Source of the DNA: Candidatus Anaerostipes avistercoris
GTDB lineage: Bacteria; Bacillota; Clostridia; Lachnospirales; Lachnospiraceae
Direction: 5' to 3'
Length of the DNA: 64,000 nt
NCBI GenBank assembly: GCA_019119895.1
Contig: DWWD01000009.1
Span: 16,510 to 80,509 of the forward strand
Shown piece after piece: positions 33,703-42,083 of this stretch (position 1 is its first letter; each line of letters opens with the position of its first letter). The notes beneath the pieces are model-generated. The model was not told the DNA's origin, did no database searches, and saw only the letters and a program-made list of their open reading frames with translations. The position numbers and the translations under genes are program-made.

Positions 33703-34145
33703 GATATGTGGAGTGGACTTTTTTATTCATATTATCAGGCATTGGAATCGCGCTGGCAAATTTTGTCGGGTTTGATGTGGGATTTATGGAGTCCCTGCCG
33801 GGAATCGGAGTCCTGCTCCTGATTTCCATTCTGGGAGTAGTTGTACATAAGCTGGTTCCGCTGCAGCTGCCGATCGTGGCGTATGTTTCTCTGATCGGGC
33901 TTCTGGCAGCGTGTCCGATTTCTCCTGCCAGGGACTTTGTTATTGAGGCTGCGGGAAAAATTAATTTTACGGCCCCTCTGACCATGGTGGGCGCTTATGC
34001 GGGAATGTCCATCAGCGGACAGATCAAATCTTTTTTGAAACAGGGCTGGAAAATGATTCTGATCGGTGTTTTTGTTATGACGGGAACATTTCTGGGATCT
34101 GCGATCATTGCCCAGGTAGTGATGAAGATTACAGGTACGATATAA
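33699..34145 (+). CDS. Four-helix membrane protein, partner of DUF3100
   Basis: A 148-residue protein with about four membrane segments (near 5-25, 35-55, 62-80, 115-138). The start overlaps the DUF3100 stop (ATGA), so translational coupling is likely and the two may form one transporter. I do not recognise a named family. Confidence 0.75.
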   Translation: MRYVEWTFLFILSGIGIALANFVGFDVGFMESLPGIGVLLLISILGVVVHKLVPLQLPIVAYVSLIGLLAACPISPARDFVIEAAGKINFTAPLTMVGAYAGMSISGQIKSFLKQGWKMILIGVFVMTGTFLGSAIIAQVVMKITGTI

Positions 34146-34160
34146 ACAGGAGGTGGCAGT

Positions 34161-35474
34161 ATGAAGAAGTTGATGGCAGCAGATGTATCCGTATTGCTGC
34201 CGGATATGAAAATAAAGGAACATCAGACGGTTGAGGCAGAAGATGGAAGGATCGTAAAAATCCGTGATTTTTGTCCGAAAGACAGGAATGCGGAGGGGAA
34301 AGAATGGATCGATGGAAAAGGTAAGCTTCTGATGCCCGGGCTGGCAGACTGCCATATGCATACAGGACAGCAGCTGCTGAAAGGGAGGATCCTGGATGAG
34401 CTTCCGATGATCTGGACCAGAATCATGCTGCCGTTTGAGAGCACTTTGACAGATGAAAAAATGGAACTGAGCGCCGGACTGGCGGCGCTGGAAATGATCC
34501 GGTCTGGGACAACGGCTTTTGTAGATGCCGGGAGCTATCATATGGAAGCGGCGGCAGAAGTATATATGAATTCCGGCCTGAGGGGCGTTCTTTCCGCCTC
34601 AACGATGGATGAAACGGGACTGCCGGAAAGCATCGAGCATACGGCGGCGGAGGCCATTCGGCAGACGGACCGTCTGTATGACGGTTATCACGGAAAAGGT
34701 AATTTGAAGACAGCCTATTCTCTGCGGTCCCTGATTTCCTGCTCGGAAGATCTGATCCTGAAAGCGGCAGAGCGTTCCAGAGAGAGAGGAACCCTTCTGC
34801 AGGCACATATGAATGAATATCCAAATGAAATCAATATGTATCTTCAGAAGCAGCAGATGCGTCCCCTGGAATATCTGGAGAAGCTGGGAATCCTGGATGA
34901 ACATTTTATCAGCGCCCACAGTATTCTTCTGTCAGAAAATGAAAAGGAGATATTGGAGCGGCATCATGTGAAGGTATGCCACTGCCCGTTCAGCAACTGT
35001 GGCAAGGGAGTGCCGGATACGACCGATCTGCAGCAGAGAAAGATCTGCGTGGGACTGGGAACCGACGGAGCGGCTCACGGGGGACTGAGTCTGTGGAATG
35101 AAATGAAGATTTTTCGGTCTGTGATGAATGCCGCATGGGGCGTGCCGAGCCAGAATCCTGCTATTATGCCGGCAGCGAAGATTCTCGCTATGGCGACAGA
35201 ACGGGGATATCAGGTGATGGATGAAAAAGGAGGAAAGATCGAAGCTGGAGCCAAAGCCGATTTTATTACCATTGATCTTATGAAACCGCATCTTTATCCT
35301 ACTGGAAATCTTGTTAATACTTTGCTGGAGTGCGTGACGGCTGCGGATGTATGTGATTCGGTCGTGGAAGGAAAGATTCTGATGAAAGACCGGCAGATTC
35401 TTACGCTGGACGAAGAAAAGATACTGGCAGAGGCAGCAGAATATATGGAAAGGCAGGATACAGCAGAATGCTGA
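34161..35474 (+). CDS. Amidohydrolase-family metal-dependent hydrolase
   Basis: A 437-residue TIM-barrel hydrolase of the ATZ/TRZ or guanine-deaminase-like branch: metal ligands His65 and His67 in LADCHMHTGQ, later HMNEYPNEI, SAHSILLSENEKEIL and GLGTDGAAHGG. It probably hydrolyses or deaminates a ring compound or amide. AGGAGGTG precedes the start, and it overlaps the next gene by 7 bp. The neighbouring transporters suggest an imported substrate; its identity is unknown. Confidence 0.85.
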   Translation: MKKLMAADVSVLLPDMKIKEHQTVEAEDGRIVKIRDFCPKDRNAEGKEWIDGKGKLLMPGLADCHMHTGQQLLKGRILDELPMIWTRIMLPFESTLTDEKMELSAGLAALEMIRSGTTAFVDAGSYHMEAAAEVYMNSGLRGVLSASTMDETGLPESIEHTAAEAIRQTDRLYDGYHGKGNLKTAYSLRSLISCSEDLILKAAERSRERGTLLQAHMNEYPNEINMYLQKQQMRPLEYLEKLGILDEHFISAHSILLSENEKEILERHHVKVCHCPFSNCGKGVPDTTDLQQRKICVGLGTDGAAHGGLSLWNEMKIFRSVMNAAWGVPSQNPAIMPAAKILAMATERGYQVMDEKGGKIEAGAKADFITIDLMKPHLYPTGNLVNTLLECVTAADVCDSVVEGKILMKDRQILTLDEEKILAEAAEYMERQDTAEC

Positions 35475-36217
35475 TCATAACGGCGATTGTGAATTTTCTG
35501 GTAGGAGTCTGTATCGGTCTGACAGGAATCGCTGGTTTTCTTCTGCCAATGTTTTATACGGGATTTATAGGAATGCCGGCGACAGAAGCACTGGCTTTGA
35601 GCTTTACGGCATTTCTTGTGTCAGGGATCCTTGGTTCTGTATCGTATTATAAAAACGGAAAATTGGAAGTAAAGGAATCGCTGGTTCTGTCTGCCGGCAG
35701 TCTGGCAGGGGCGGCGGGAGGCGTCAGTATCAATCTATTGATACCGGAAGAAATTATAAAAATGATCTTGTATCTGGTGGTACTGCTGTCCGGAATTTCT
35801 ATTTTACTGAGAAAAGATTCGGAGAAAAGCAGCGGGAAGCAGAAATATGCAGGGAAGGCCCGGTGGATTGGATATCTGGTTCTGGGGGCGGTGACAGGAG
35901 CCGTCTGTGCCGCATCTGGAGCGGGAGGCCCGGTGCTGGTGATGCCGCTGCTTACACTGATGGGATTTCCGCCTCATACGGCAGTGGGAATGGCATTGTT
36001 TAATTCTGTTTTTATTGCAGTTCCGGCGGCAGCAGGATACCTGATGAATGCGGACGCCGTAAAACATATACTGATGATGCTGGCTATTATTATAGTAAGT
36101 CATGGAGCGGGAGTTGTGATCGGAAGCAGGAATGCGGTGAAGATCAATCAGACGCTGCTGAAACGGATTGTGGCGGCAGGTTCCATAGGGATTGCCTGTA
36201 TTAAACTCTTATTTTAG
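35468..36217 (+). CDS. TSUP (TauE/SafE) family transporter
   Basis: A 249-residue permease with internal twofold repeats (GLTGIAGFLLPMFYTG, AASGAGGPVLVMPLLTLMGFPPHTAVGMALF), about eight helices. TSUP proteins move sulfite, sulfoacetate or other organic anions. It is coupled to the amidohydrolase gene (7-bp overlap) and could export a product of its reaction. Confidence 0.85.
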   Translation: MLIITAIVNFLVGVCIGLTGIAGFLLPMFYTGFIGMPATEALALSFTAFLVSGILGSVSYYKNGKLEVKESLVLSAGSLAGAAGGVSINLLIPEEIIKMILYLVVLLSGISILLRKDSEKSSGKQKYAGKARWIGYLVLGAVTGAVCAASGAGGPVLVMPLLTLMGFPPHTAVGMALFNSVFIAVPAAAGYLMNADAVKHILMMLAIIIVSHGAGVVIGSRNAVKINQTLLKRIVAAGSIGIACIKLLF

Positions 36218-36232
36218 TTAGAAAATTAACTG

Positions 36233-36280
36233 TTAGTTTGTAAACTAATCGGTGACAAACAAAATGTAATATGATATGAT
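36233..36280 (+). promoter_or_regulatory. Operator and promoter of the ABC exporter
   Basis: A perfect dyad TTAGTTT-GT-AAACTAA (36233-36248) lies just upstream of GTGACA (36252-36257) and TATGAT (36275-36280), spaced 17 bp. A second partial repeat, AGTTA...TAACT, lies before it (from 36217). The dyad resembles MarR-family operators, and a MarR gene is in this cluster. Confidence 0.5.
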
Positions 36281-36282
36281 AA

Positions 36283-36337
36283 AAAAAACATTCCTTTTAT
36301 TGATGCGGATCCGCATTGATAAACAGGGATGTTTTTT
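36283..36337 (+). terminator. Leader terminator hairpin before the ABC exporter
   Basis: AAAAAACATTCC (36283-36294) pairs with GGGATGTTTTTT (36326-36337), enclosing a 14-bp perfect palindrome ATGCGGATCCGCAT (36303-36316). The U-run follows the stem. It lies right after the probable promoter, so it is likely a leader element rather than only the upstream operon's terminator. Confidence 0.6.
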
Positions 36338-36375
36338 AAACGAGAATAATTATGAAAAGGAGGAGTCGAAATCAG

Positions 36376-38127
36376 ATGATTCAGACATTACTGGGAGAAG
36401 TAAAAGAATTCAAAAAACCATCGATCCTGACCCCTTTATTCATGGTCCTGGAAGTGCTTATGGAAACGATTATCCCGTTTCTGATGGCGTCCATTATTGA
36501 TGAGGGAGTGGAAGCCGGCGACATCGGACATATTTACAGGGTCGGCGGAATTATGATCGTTGCAGCGCTGATCGGACTTCTGGCAGGTCTTGCCGGAGGA
36601 AGGACAGGAGCTTTGGCATCTGCGGGACTGGCAAAAAATTTAAGAGATGCTATGTTCCACAATATCCAGGGCTTTTCATTTTCCAACATTGATAAGTTCA
36701 GCACTGCGGGACTGGTAACCCGTCTCACAACGGATGTTACCAATATACAAAATGCTTATCAGATGATACTCCGGATGTTTACCAGAGCGCCGGCCAGTAT
36801 GCTGTGCGCTATGGTAATGGCATTTTCCATTAATGTGAGGCTGGCCAGTATTTACCTGATTGCGGTGATCGTTCTCGGAACAATCCTGATTCTGATCATG
36901 AATCATGCGACCAAATATTTTCAGCAGGCATTTCCGAAATATGACGATATGAATGCGTCTGTGCAGGAAAACATTGCGGGAATCCGAGTGGTAAAGGCTT
37001 ATGTAAGAGAGGAGCAGGAAACTGATAAATTCAAGAAGACCAGTTCTAATATCTACCGGATTTTTAAGAAAGCGGAGTGTAATCTGATCTATAATGCACC
37101 GCTGATGCAGTTTACGGTATACGGCTGCATTCTTCTGATCAGCTGGCTGGGCGCGAAGATGATCGTGTCCGACAGTCTGACAACCGGGGAGCTGATGAGC
37201 CTTCTGACTTACTGCATGAATATCCTTATGAGTCTTATGATGATGTCTATGGTTTTTATCATGGTATCCATGAGTTCTGCCAGCGCCAAGCGTATTTCAG
37301 AGATCCTTACGGAAGAAAGTGATCTGAAGAATCCGGAAGAGCCGGTATATGATCTTGCTGATGGAAGCATTGCATTTCATCATGTAAATTTTGCATATCA
37401 GAAAGACAGCAGGGAGCCGGTGTTAAAGGATATTAATCTGGAGATTTCTTCCGGAGAAACCATTGGAATCATAGGAGGAACCGGAAGCGCGAAAACAAGT
37501 CTGGTGAACCTGATCAGCCGTCTGTATGACGTGACAGAAGGAGCGGTGCTTGTAGGCGGAAGAAATGTCAGAGAATATGATATGGAATCCCTGAGAAATC
37601 AGGTGGCGGTAGTCCTTCAGAAAAATGTGCTGTTTTCCGGTTCGATTCTGGAAAACCTGCGCTGGGGCGACAAAGATGCCACGGATGAGGAATGTATGGA
37701 AGCCTGTCGTTTAGCGTGTGCCGATGAATTTATCCAGCGTTTCCCGGATAAATACAACACCCATATTGAACAGGGAGGAAGCAATGTGTCCGGAGGGCAG
37801 AAGCAGAGGCTCTGTATTGCGAGAGCGCTGCTGAAGAAGCCAAAGATTCTGATTCTGGATGACAGTACCAGTGCGGTGGATACGGCGACAGACGCTCAGA
37901 TCCGCAGGGCTTTCCTGGAGGAAATACCGGATACAACGAAATTGATCATCGCTCAGAGGATTTCCAGTGTACAGGATGCTGACCGGATCATTGTCATGGA
38001 TGAAGGACGGATCAACGGAATCGGCACCCATGAACAGCTGCTTAAAACCAACCAGATTTACCGGGAAGTTTATGAAGCCCAGACAAAGGGCGGAGGAGAT
38101 TTTGATGAAAACGGAGGTGAGCGGTAA
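36376..38127 (+). CDS. ABC exporter subunit with degenerate ATPase site
   Basis: A 583-residue half-transporter: six-helix membrane domain, then ATPase with Walker A GGTGSAKTS (367-375, third Gly replaced by Ala), canonical NVSGGQ signature, Walker B ILILDDSTSAVD (Asp where the catalytic Glu should be) and an H-loop AQR (Gln for His). These changes are typical of the non-catalytic partner in heterodimeric exporters such as BmrC or TM287. The longest frame starts at 36352 but runs through the AGGAGG; ATG 36376 fits better. It is paired with the next gene. Confidence 0.9.
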   Translation: MIQTLLGEVKEFKKPSILTPLFMVLEVLMETIIPFLMASIIDEGVEAGDIGHIYRVGGIMIVAALIGLLAGLAGGRTGALASAGLAKNLRDAMFHNIQGFSFSNIDKFSTAGLVTRLTTDVTNIQNAYQMILRMFTRAPASMLCAMVMAFSINVRLASIYLIAVIVLGTILILIMNHATKYFQQAFPKYDDMNASVQENIAGIRVVKAYVREEQETDKFKKTSSNIYRIFKKAECNLIYNAPLMQFTVYGCILLISWLGAKMIVSDSLTTGELMSLLTYCMNILMSLMMMSMVFIMVSMSSASAKRISEILTEESDLKNPEEPVYDLADGSIAFHHVNFAYQKDSREPVLKDINLEISSGETIGIIGGTGSAKTSLVNLISRLYDVTEGAVLVGGRNVREYDMESLRNQVAVVLQKNVLFSGSILENLRWGDKDATDEECMEACRLACADEFIQRFPDKYNTHIEQGGSNVSGGQKQRLCIARALLKKPKILILDDSTSAVDTATDAQIRRAFLEEIPDTTKLIIAQRISSVQDADRIIVMDEGRINGIGTHEQLLKTNQIYREVYEAQTKGGGDFDENGGER

Positions 38128-40025
38128 TGGCAGGAAAGAAGAAAAAGGATAATATCCAGATCCAGCATCCCCTGAAACAGCTGAAACGTCTGATGGCCTA
38201 TGTTTTTCAGGATTATGGGATGCACTGCGCCGCGGTGCTGCTTCTGATCGTTGTCAGCGTTCTGGCCAATGTACAGGGAACCATGTTTACGAGGACTCTG
38301 ATTGATGAATATATCCAGCCGCTGCTCCTGTCAGACCGGCCGGATTTTACTCCGCTGCTTCACGCGATCATCCGTGTGGCGGCGTTTTACGGCATCGGAA
38401 TTGTTTCTACCTATACTTATAACCGTCTGATGGTGGAAGTGACTCAGGGAACTTTACGGGACATGAGAAATGATCTGTTTGAGAGAATGGAACGGCTGCC
38501 GATTCAATATTTTGATACGCATACCCACGGAGATATTATGTCAATCTATACCAATGATATTGATACGCTTCGTCAGATGATCAGCCAGAGTGTGCCGCAG
38601 TTTATCAACAGTGCTATTACGATCGTGAGTGTTCTGGTCAGCATGATCATTCTGAATATTCCGCTGACCGTTGTGACCCTGATTATGGTCGGAATTATGG
38701 TATTGTCTTCCCGGGCTGCCGCCGGCACCAGCGGAAGATATTTCGTAGAACAGCAGATTAATATCGGTAAGGTGAACGGATATATTGAAGAAATGATGGA
38801 GGGACAGAAGATCATTAAAGTTTTCTGTCATGAAGAAGAGACAGAAGAGAAATTCCGGGAACTCAATCAGAAACTGTTTGTCAGCGCGGACCGGGCCAAT
38901 GCGTTTGCCAATTATCTGGGACCGATCAATGCACAGCTTGGAAACGTCAGTTATGTACTCTGTGCCATCGTCGGAGGAATGCTGGCTCTGAATAAAATTG
39001 GCGGGTTTACTCTGGGAGGTCTTGCCAGCTTCCTGGCGTTTAACCGGAGTTTTGCCATGCCGATCAATCAGATCAGTATGCAGCTGAACGCAGTGGTTAT
39101 GGCCATGGCGGGAGCAGAGCGTATTTTCCGACTGATGGACGAAACAGAGGAAACTGATGAGGGATATGTAACCCTTGTAAATGTGACGGAAAGCGCCGAT
39201 GGAACGTTGACAGAGAGTGACCACAGAACCGGAAAATGGGCATGGAAACATGTTCATCAGGAAGATCAGTCGGTGGACTATATTAAACTTGAGGGGGATG
39301 TGGTCTTCGACGATGTGGATTTTGGATATAACGAAAAGAAGATTGTGCTTCATGATATTCAGCTGGAAGCACGGCCGGGGCAGAAGATCGCCTTTGTGGG
39401 ATCTACTGGAGCCGGAAAGACGACTATCACCAATCTGATCAACCGATTTTATGATATCCAGGACGGCAAGATCCGCTATGACGGCATCAATATTAAGAAG
39501 ATGAAAAAAGCGGATCTTCGAAGATCTCTTGGCATTGTACTGCAGGATACCTGCCTGTTTACGGGAACCGTAAAAGACAACATTCGTTACGGAAAATTAG
39601 ACGCCAATGATGAAGAGATTTACGCGGCTGCGAAACTTGCCAATGCAGATGGGTTTATCCAGAGACTGCCTCAGGGGTATGATACAATGCTGACCGGAGG
39701 GGGAGCAGGCCTGAGTCAGGGGCAGAGACAGCTTCTGGCCATTGCCCGGGCGGCAGTGGCAGATCCGCCGGTATTGATTCTGGATGAGGCAACCAGCTCC
39801 ATTGATACAAGAACGGAACAGATCGTGCAGGATGGAATGGATAAGCTGATGCATGGAAGAACCACTTTTGTCATTGCCCACAGATTGTCTACGGTGCAGA
39901 ATTCTGACTGTATTATGGTACTGGAGCAGGGCCGTATCATTGAGAGAGGAACTCACGACGAATTGGTTCGGAAAAAGGGCAGATATTATCAGCTGTATAC
40001 CGGAAATCAGATCGGTGAGGCATAA
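38127..40025 (+). CDS. ABC exporter subunit with canonical ATPase site
   Basis: A 632-residue half-transporter with six helices and an ATPase: Walker A GSTGAGKTT, degenerate signature LSQGQ, Walker B LILDEATSSID and H-loop AHR intact. The start codon overlaps the partner's stop by one base (TAATG), so expression is coupled. The pair forms one canonical and one degenerate ATP site, as in BmrCD. It is likely a drug or lipid exporter, supported by the nearby MarR and MATE genes. Confidence 0.92.
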   Translation: MAGKKKKDNIQIQHPLKQLKRLMAYVFQDYGMHCAAVLLLIVVSVLANVQGTMFTRTLIDEYIQPLLLSDRPDFTPLLHAIIRVAAFYGIGIVSTYTYNRLMVEVTQGTLRDMRNDLFERMERLPIQYFDTHTHGDIMSIYTNDIDTLRQMISQSVPQFINSAITIVSVLVSMIILNIPLTVVTLIMVGIMVLSSRAAAGTSGRYFVEQQINIGKVNGYIEEMMEGQKIIKVFCHEEETEEKFRELNQKLFVSADRANAFANYLGPINAQLGNVSYVLCAIVGGMLALNKIGGFTLGGLASFLAFNRSFAMPINQISMQLNAVVMAMAGAERIFRLMDETEETDEGYVTLVNVTESADGTLTESDHRTGKWAWKHVHQEDQSVDYIKLEGDVVFDDVDFGYNEKKIVLHDIQLEARPGQKIAFVGSTGAGKTTITNLINRFYDIQDGKIRYDGINIKKMKKADLRRSLGIVLQDTCLFTGTVKDNIRYGKLDANDEEIYAAAKLANADGFIQRLPQGYDTMLTGGGAGLSQGQRQLLAIARAAVADPPVLILDEATSSIDTRTEQIVQDGMDKLMHGRTTFVIAHRLSTVQNSDCIMVLEQGRIIERGTHDELVRKKGRYYQLYTGNQIGEA

Positions 40026-40047
40026 AAACAGAGAGAACTGCATTATC

Positions 40048-40077
40048 ACTCCCGGAGGAGGTGATTCCTCCGGGAGT
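40048..40077 (+). terminator. Hairpin after the ABC exporter operon
   Basis: ACTCCCGGAGGA (40048-40059) and TCCTCCGGGAGT (40066-40077), a 12-bp perfect stem with a 6-nt loop. Only TT follows, then the 48-bp dispersed repeat. Confidence 0.7.
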
Positions 40078-40078
40078 T

Positions 40079-40126
40079 TGCGCGATACGCCGGGAAAGTG
40101 GCCGCCCTGCCTGCATGAGCAGGCAT
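40079..40126 (+). repeat. 48-bp dispersed repeat, copy 1
   Basis: Begins TGCGCGATACGCC and ends with a short hairpin GCCTGCATGAGCAGGCAT. It directly follows a terminator stem, as the second copy at 43785 does; the two are 38/48 identical. Confidence 0.7.
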
Positions 40127-40150
40127 TTACCGGAAAATGATGAAAGACTC

Positions 40151-40200
40151 TTGACATTTTTTCCAAAAGGAATAAACTTATAAATGGTTTACAAGTGAAC
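40151..40200 (+). promoter_or_regulatory. Promoter and operator of the MarR gene
   Basis: TTGACA (40151-40156) and TAAACT (40173-40178), 16-bp spacing. Downstream a dyad GTTTAC-AA-GTGAAC (40187-40200, one mismatch) resembles the core of the operator at 36233, so one MarR protein may bind both. Confidence 0.45.
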
Positions 40201-40216
40201 GAAAAGAGGTGGAATG

Positions 40217-40666
40217 ATGGAATTTACACAGACGATGCAAAATGTGATCAAAGAATTTGCCATGATCAGAAAAGTTTACGCCAGGGCGTTTGCGGAATCA
40301 TTTGTTCAGGAGAATTTTTCTCCCAATGAGGTAAATACCCTGATTTTTCTTGCCAGAAATCCTTCTCTTAATACGAGCAGGGATTTAAGCGTCTATCTGG
40401 ATGTATCCAAAGGACTGGTCTGCCGCAGTGTAGATGCGCTGATAAAGAAAGGGTTCATCACGGCCGGGGATGATAAAAATGACCGGCGGGTCCAGAGACT
40501 TGTGCTGACGGAAAAAGCGGAACCGGTCATTCAGGAGATTTTTAAGGTAAACCAGGAAATTTCCAGAGATATTTTTCAGGATATTCCGGAGGAGGAAGTA
40601 CAGCAGATGGAAAGAACTCTGAGGAAAATCCTTCAGAAATTTCATGAAAGGTTGGAGATAAAATGA
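40217..40666 (+). CDS. MarR-family transcriptional regulator
   Basis: A 149-residue winged-HTH regulator: NFSPNEVNTLIFLARNPSLNTSRDLSVYLDVSKGLVCRSVDALIKKGFITAGDDKNDRRVQRLVLT with the DxRxxxLxLT-type wing. Two adjacent ATGs are at 40214 and 40217; AGAGG favours the second. It overlaps the MATE gene as ATGA and probably represses it and itself, and possibly the ABC exporter, whose operator is similar. Confidence 0.9.
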   Translation: MEFTQTMQNVIKEFAMIRKVYARAFAESFVQENFSPNEVNTLIFLARNPSLNTSRDLSVYLDVSKGLVCRSVDALIKKGFITAGDDKNDRRVQRLVLTEKAEPVIQEIFKVNQEISRDIFQDIPEEEVQQMERTLRKILQKFHERLEIK

Positions 40667-42033
40667 AGATATCAAGAGAAGTAGACCTGGGAAAAGAGCC
40701 AATCGGGCATTTGCTTCTGGTTCTGGCGATACCGACCATAGCGTCTCAGGTCATCAATGCCCTGTATAACATGGTGGACCGGATGTATATCGGACATATT
40801 CCGGAGATTGGAGCGACTGCTCTGACAGGAGTCGGAGTCAGTTTCCCGATTATTATGATCGTATCAGCCTTTGCGGCGCTGGTTGGCATGGGAGGAGCAC
40901 CTCAGGCAAGCATTGCCATGGGAAGAAAGGATCACGACAAGGCGGAAAAAATCCTTGGCAACTGTTTTACATCCCTGGCAGTGGTGGCAGTGATCCTGAC
41001 GATCATAGTACTGGCGTTTAAGACGCCGCTGCTTTATTTGTTCGGAGCAAGTTCCAATACCATTTCTTACGCGGAAGATTATATTGAAATTTATGCGGTT
41101 GGAACCATTTTTGTGCAGATGACGCTGGGTCTGAATATGTTTATTTCAGCCCAGGGATTTTCCATGATCAGTATGCTGACTGTTGTCATAGGAGCAGTAA
41201 CAAATATAGTGCTGGATCCGATTTTTATTTTCGGATTTCATATGGGAGTGCGGGGAGCCGCTATCGCCACCGTATTATCTCAGGCATTGAGCGCTGTCTG
41301 GGCCGTTAAGTTCCTGACCGGGAAAAATACAGTGCTGCATCTGAAGAAAAAATATATGAAGATTGAATGGAGGATCATGGCGCCTTGTATTGCTCTGGGA
41401 GTAGCGCCGTTTATCATGCAGTCAACGGAGAGTGTACTGGTATTATGCTTTAATTCATCCCTGCTGAAATATGGAGGAGATATGGCGGTAGGCGCTATGA
41501 CGATTTTGTCCAGTGTTATGCAGTTTGCCATGCTTCCGCTGCAGGGACTGACTCAGGGAGGCCAGCCGATTATCAGTTATAATTACGGGGCGCGGAATGT
41601 GGAGCGTGTAAAAAAAGGATTCAAACTGCTTTTGATCGCCTGTCTGTGTTACTCCACCCTGATGTGGGCAGTGACACAGCTGGCGCCGCAGCTTCTTGTG
41701 ATGATTTTTACCAATGATCCGGAACTGATGGAGCTCGCCGTATGGGCACTCAGAATCTATATGGCAGGAGTTCTGCTGATGGGAGCTCAGATTGCGTGCC
41801 AGCAGACCTTCATTGCCTTCGGTAATGCGAAAATATCCACTTTTCTTGCGATTTTCCGTAAGATTATCGTGCTGATTCCTTTGATTTATATTCTGCCGAT
41901 ATTTATGAGAAATAAAGTGCTGGCAGTTTTTATGGCGGAACCGATCGCGGACATTATTGCGGTATGTACCACATGTATCATGTTCTTTATCAGCTTTAAG
42001 AAACTGATCAGAGAAATGAAGAAAGCAAAATAG
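40663..42033 (+). CDS. MATE-family efflux transporter
   Basis: A 456-residue twelve-helix exporter of the DinF/NorM type: LLLVLAIPTIASQVINALYNMVDRMYIGHI, and the PLQGLTQGGQPIISYNYGA motif at mid-protein. It uses a Na+ or H+ gradient to expel drugs or metabolites. It is coupled to the marR gene. Confidence 0.92.
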   Translation: MKISREVDLGKEPIGHLLLVLAIPTIASQVINALYNMVDRMYIGHIPEIGATALTGVGVSFPIIMIVSAFAALVGMGGAPQASIAMGRKDHDKAEKILGNCFTSLAVVAVILTIIVLAFKTPLLYLFGASSNTISYAEDYIEIYAVGTIFVQMTLGLNMFISAQGFSMISMLTVVIGAVTNIVLDPIFIFGFHMGVRGAAIATVLSQALSAVWAVKFLTGKNTVLHLKKKYMKIEWRIMAPCIALGVAPFIMQSTESVLVLCFNSSLLKYGGDMAVGAMTILSSVMQFAMLPLQGLTQGGQPIISYNYGARNVERVKKGFKLLLIACLCYSTLMWAVTQLAPQLLVMIFTNDPELMELAVWALRIYMAGVLLMGAQIACQQTFIAFGNAKISTFLAIFRKIIVLIPLIYILPIFMRNKVLAVFMAEPIADIIAVCTTCIMFFISFKKLIREMKKAK

Positions 42034-42037
42034 AAAA

Positions 42038-42071
42038 AAGGGAACAGGCCAAATCTGAAGTCTGTTCCCTT
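42038..42071. terminator. Bidirectional terminator
   Basis: AAGGGAACAG (42038-42047) and CTGTTCCCTT (42062-42071), a perfect 10-bp stem with T-runs on both strands, between the convergent MATE and PurF-like genes. Confidence 0.88.
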
Positions 42072-42083
42072 CGTTTTCTTTTT

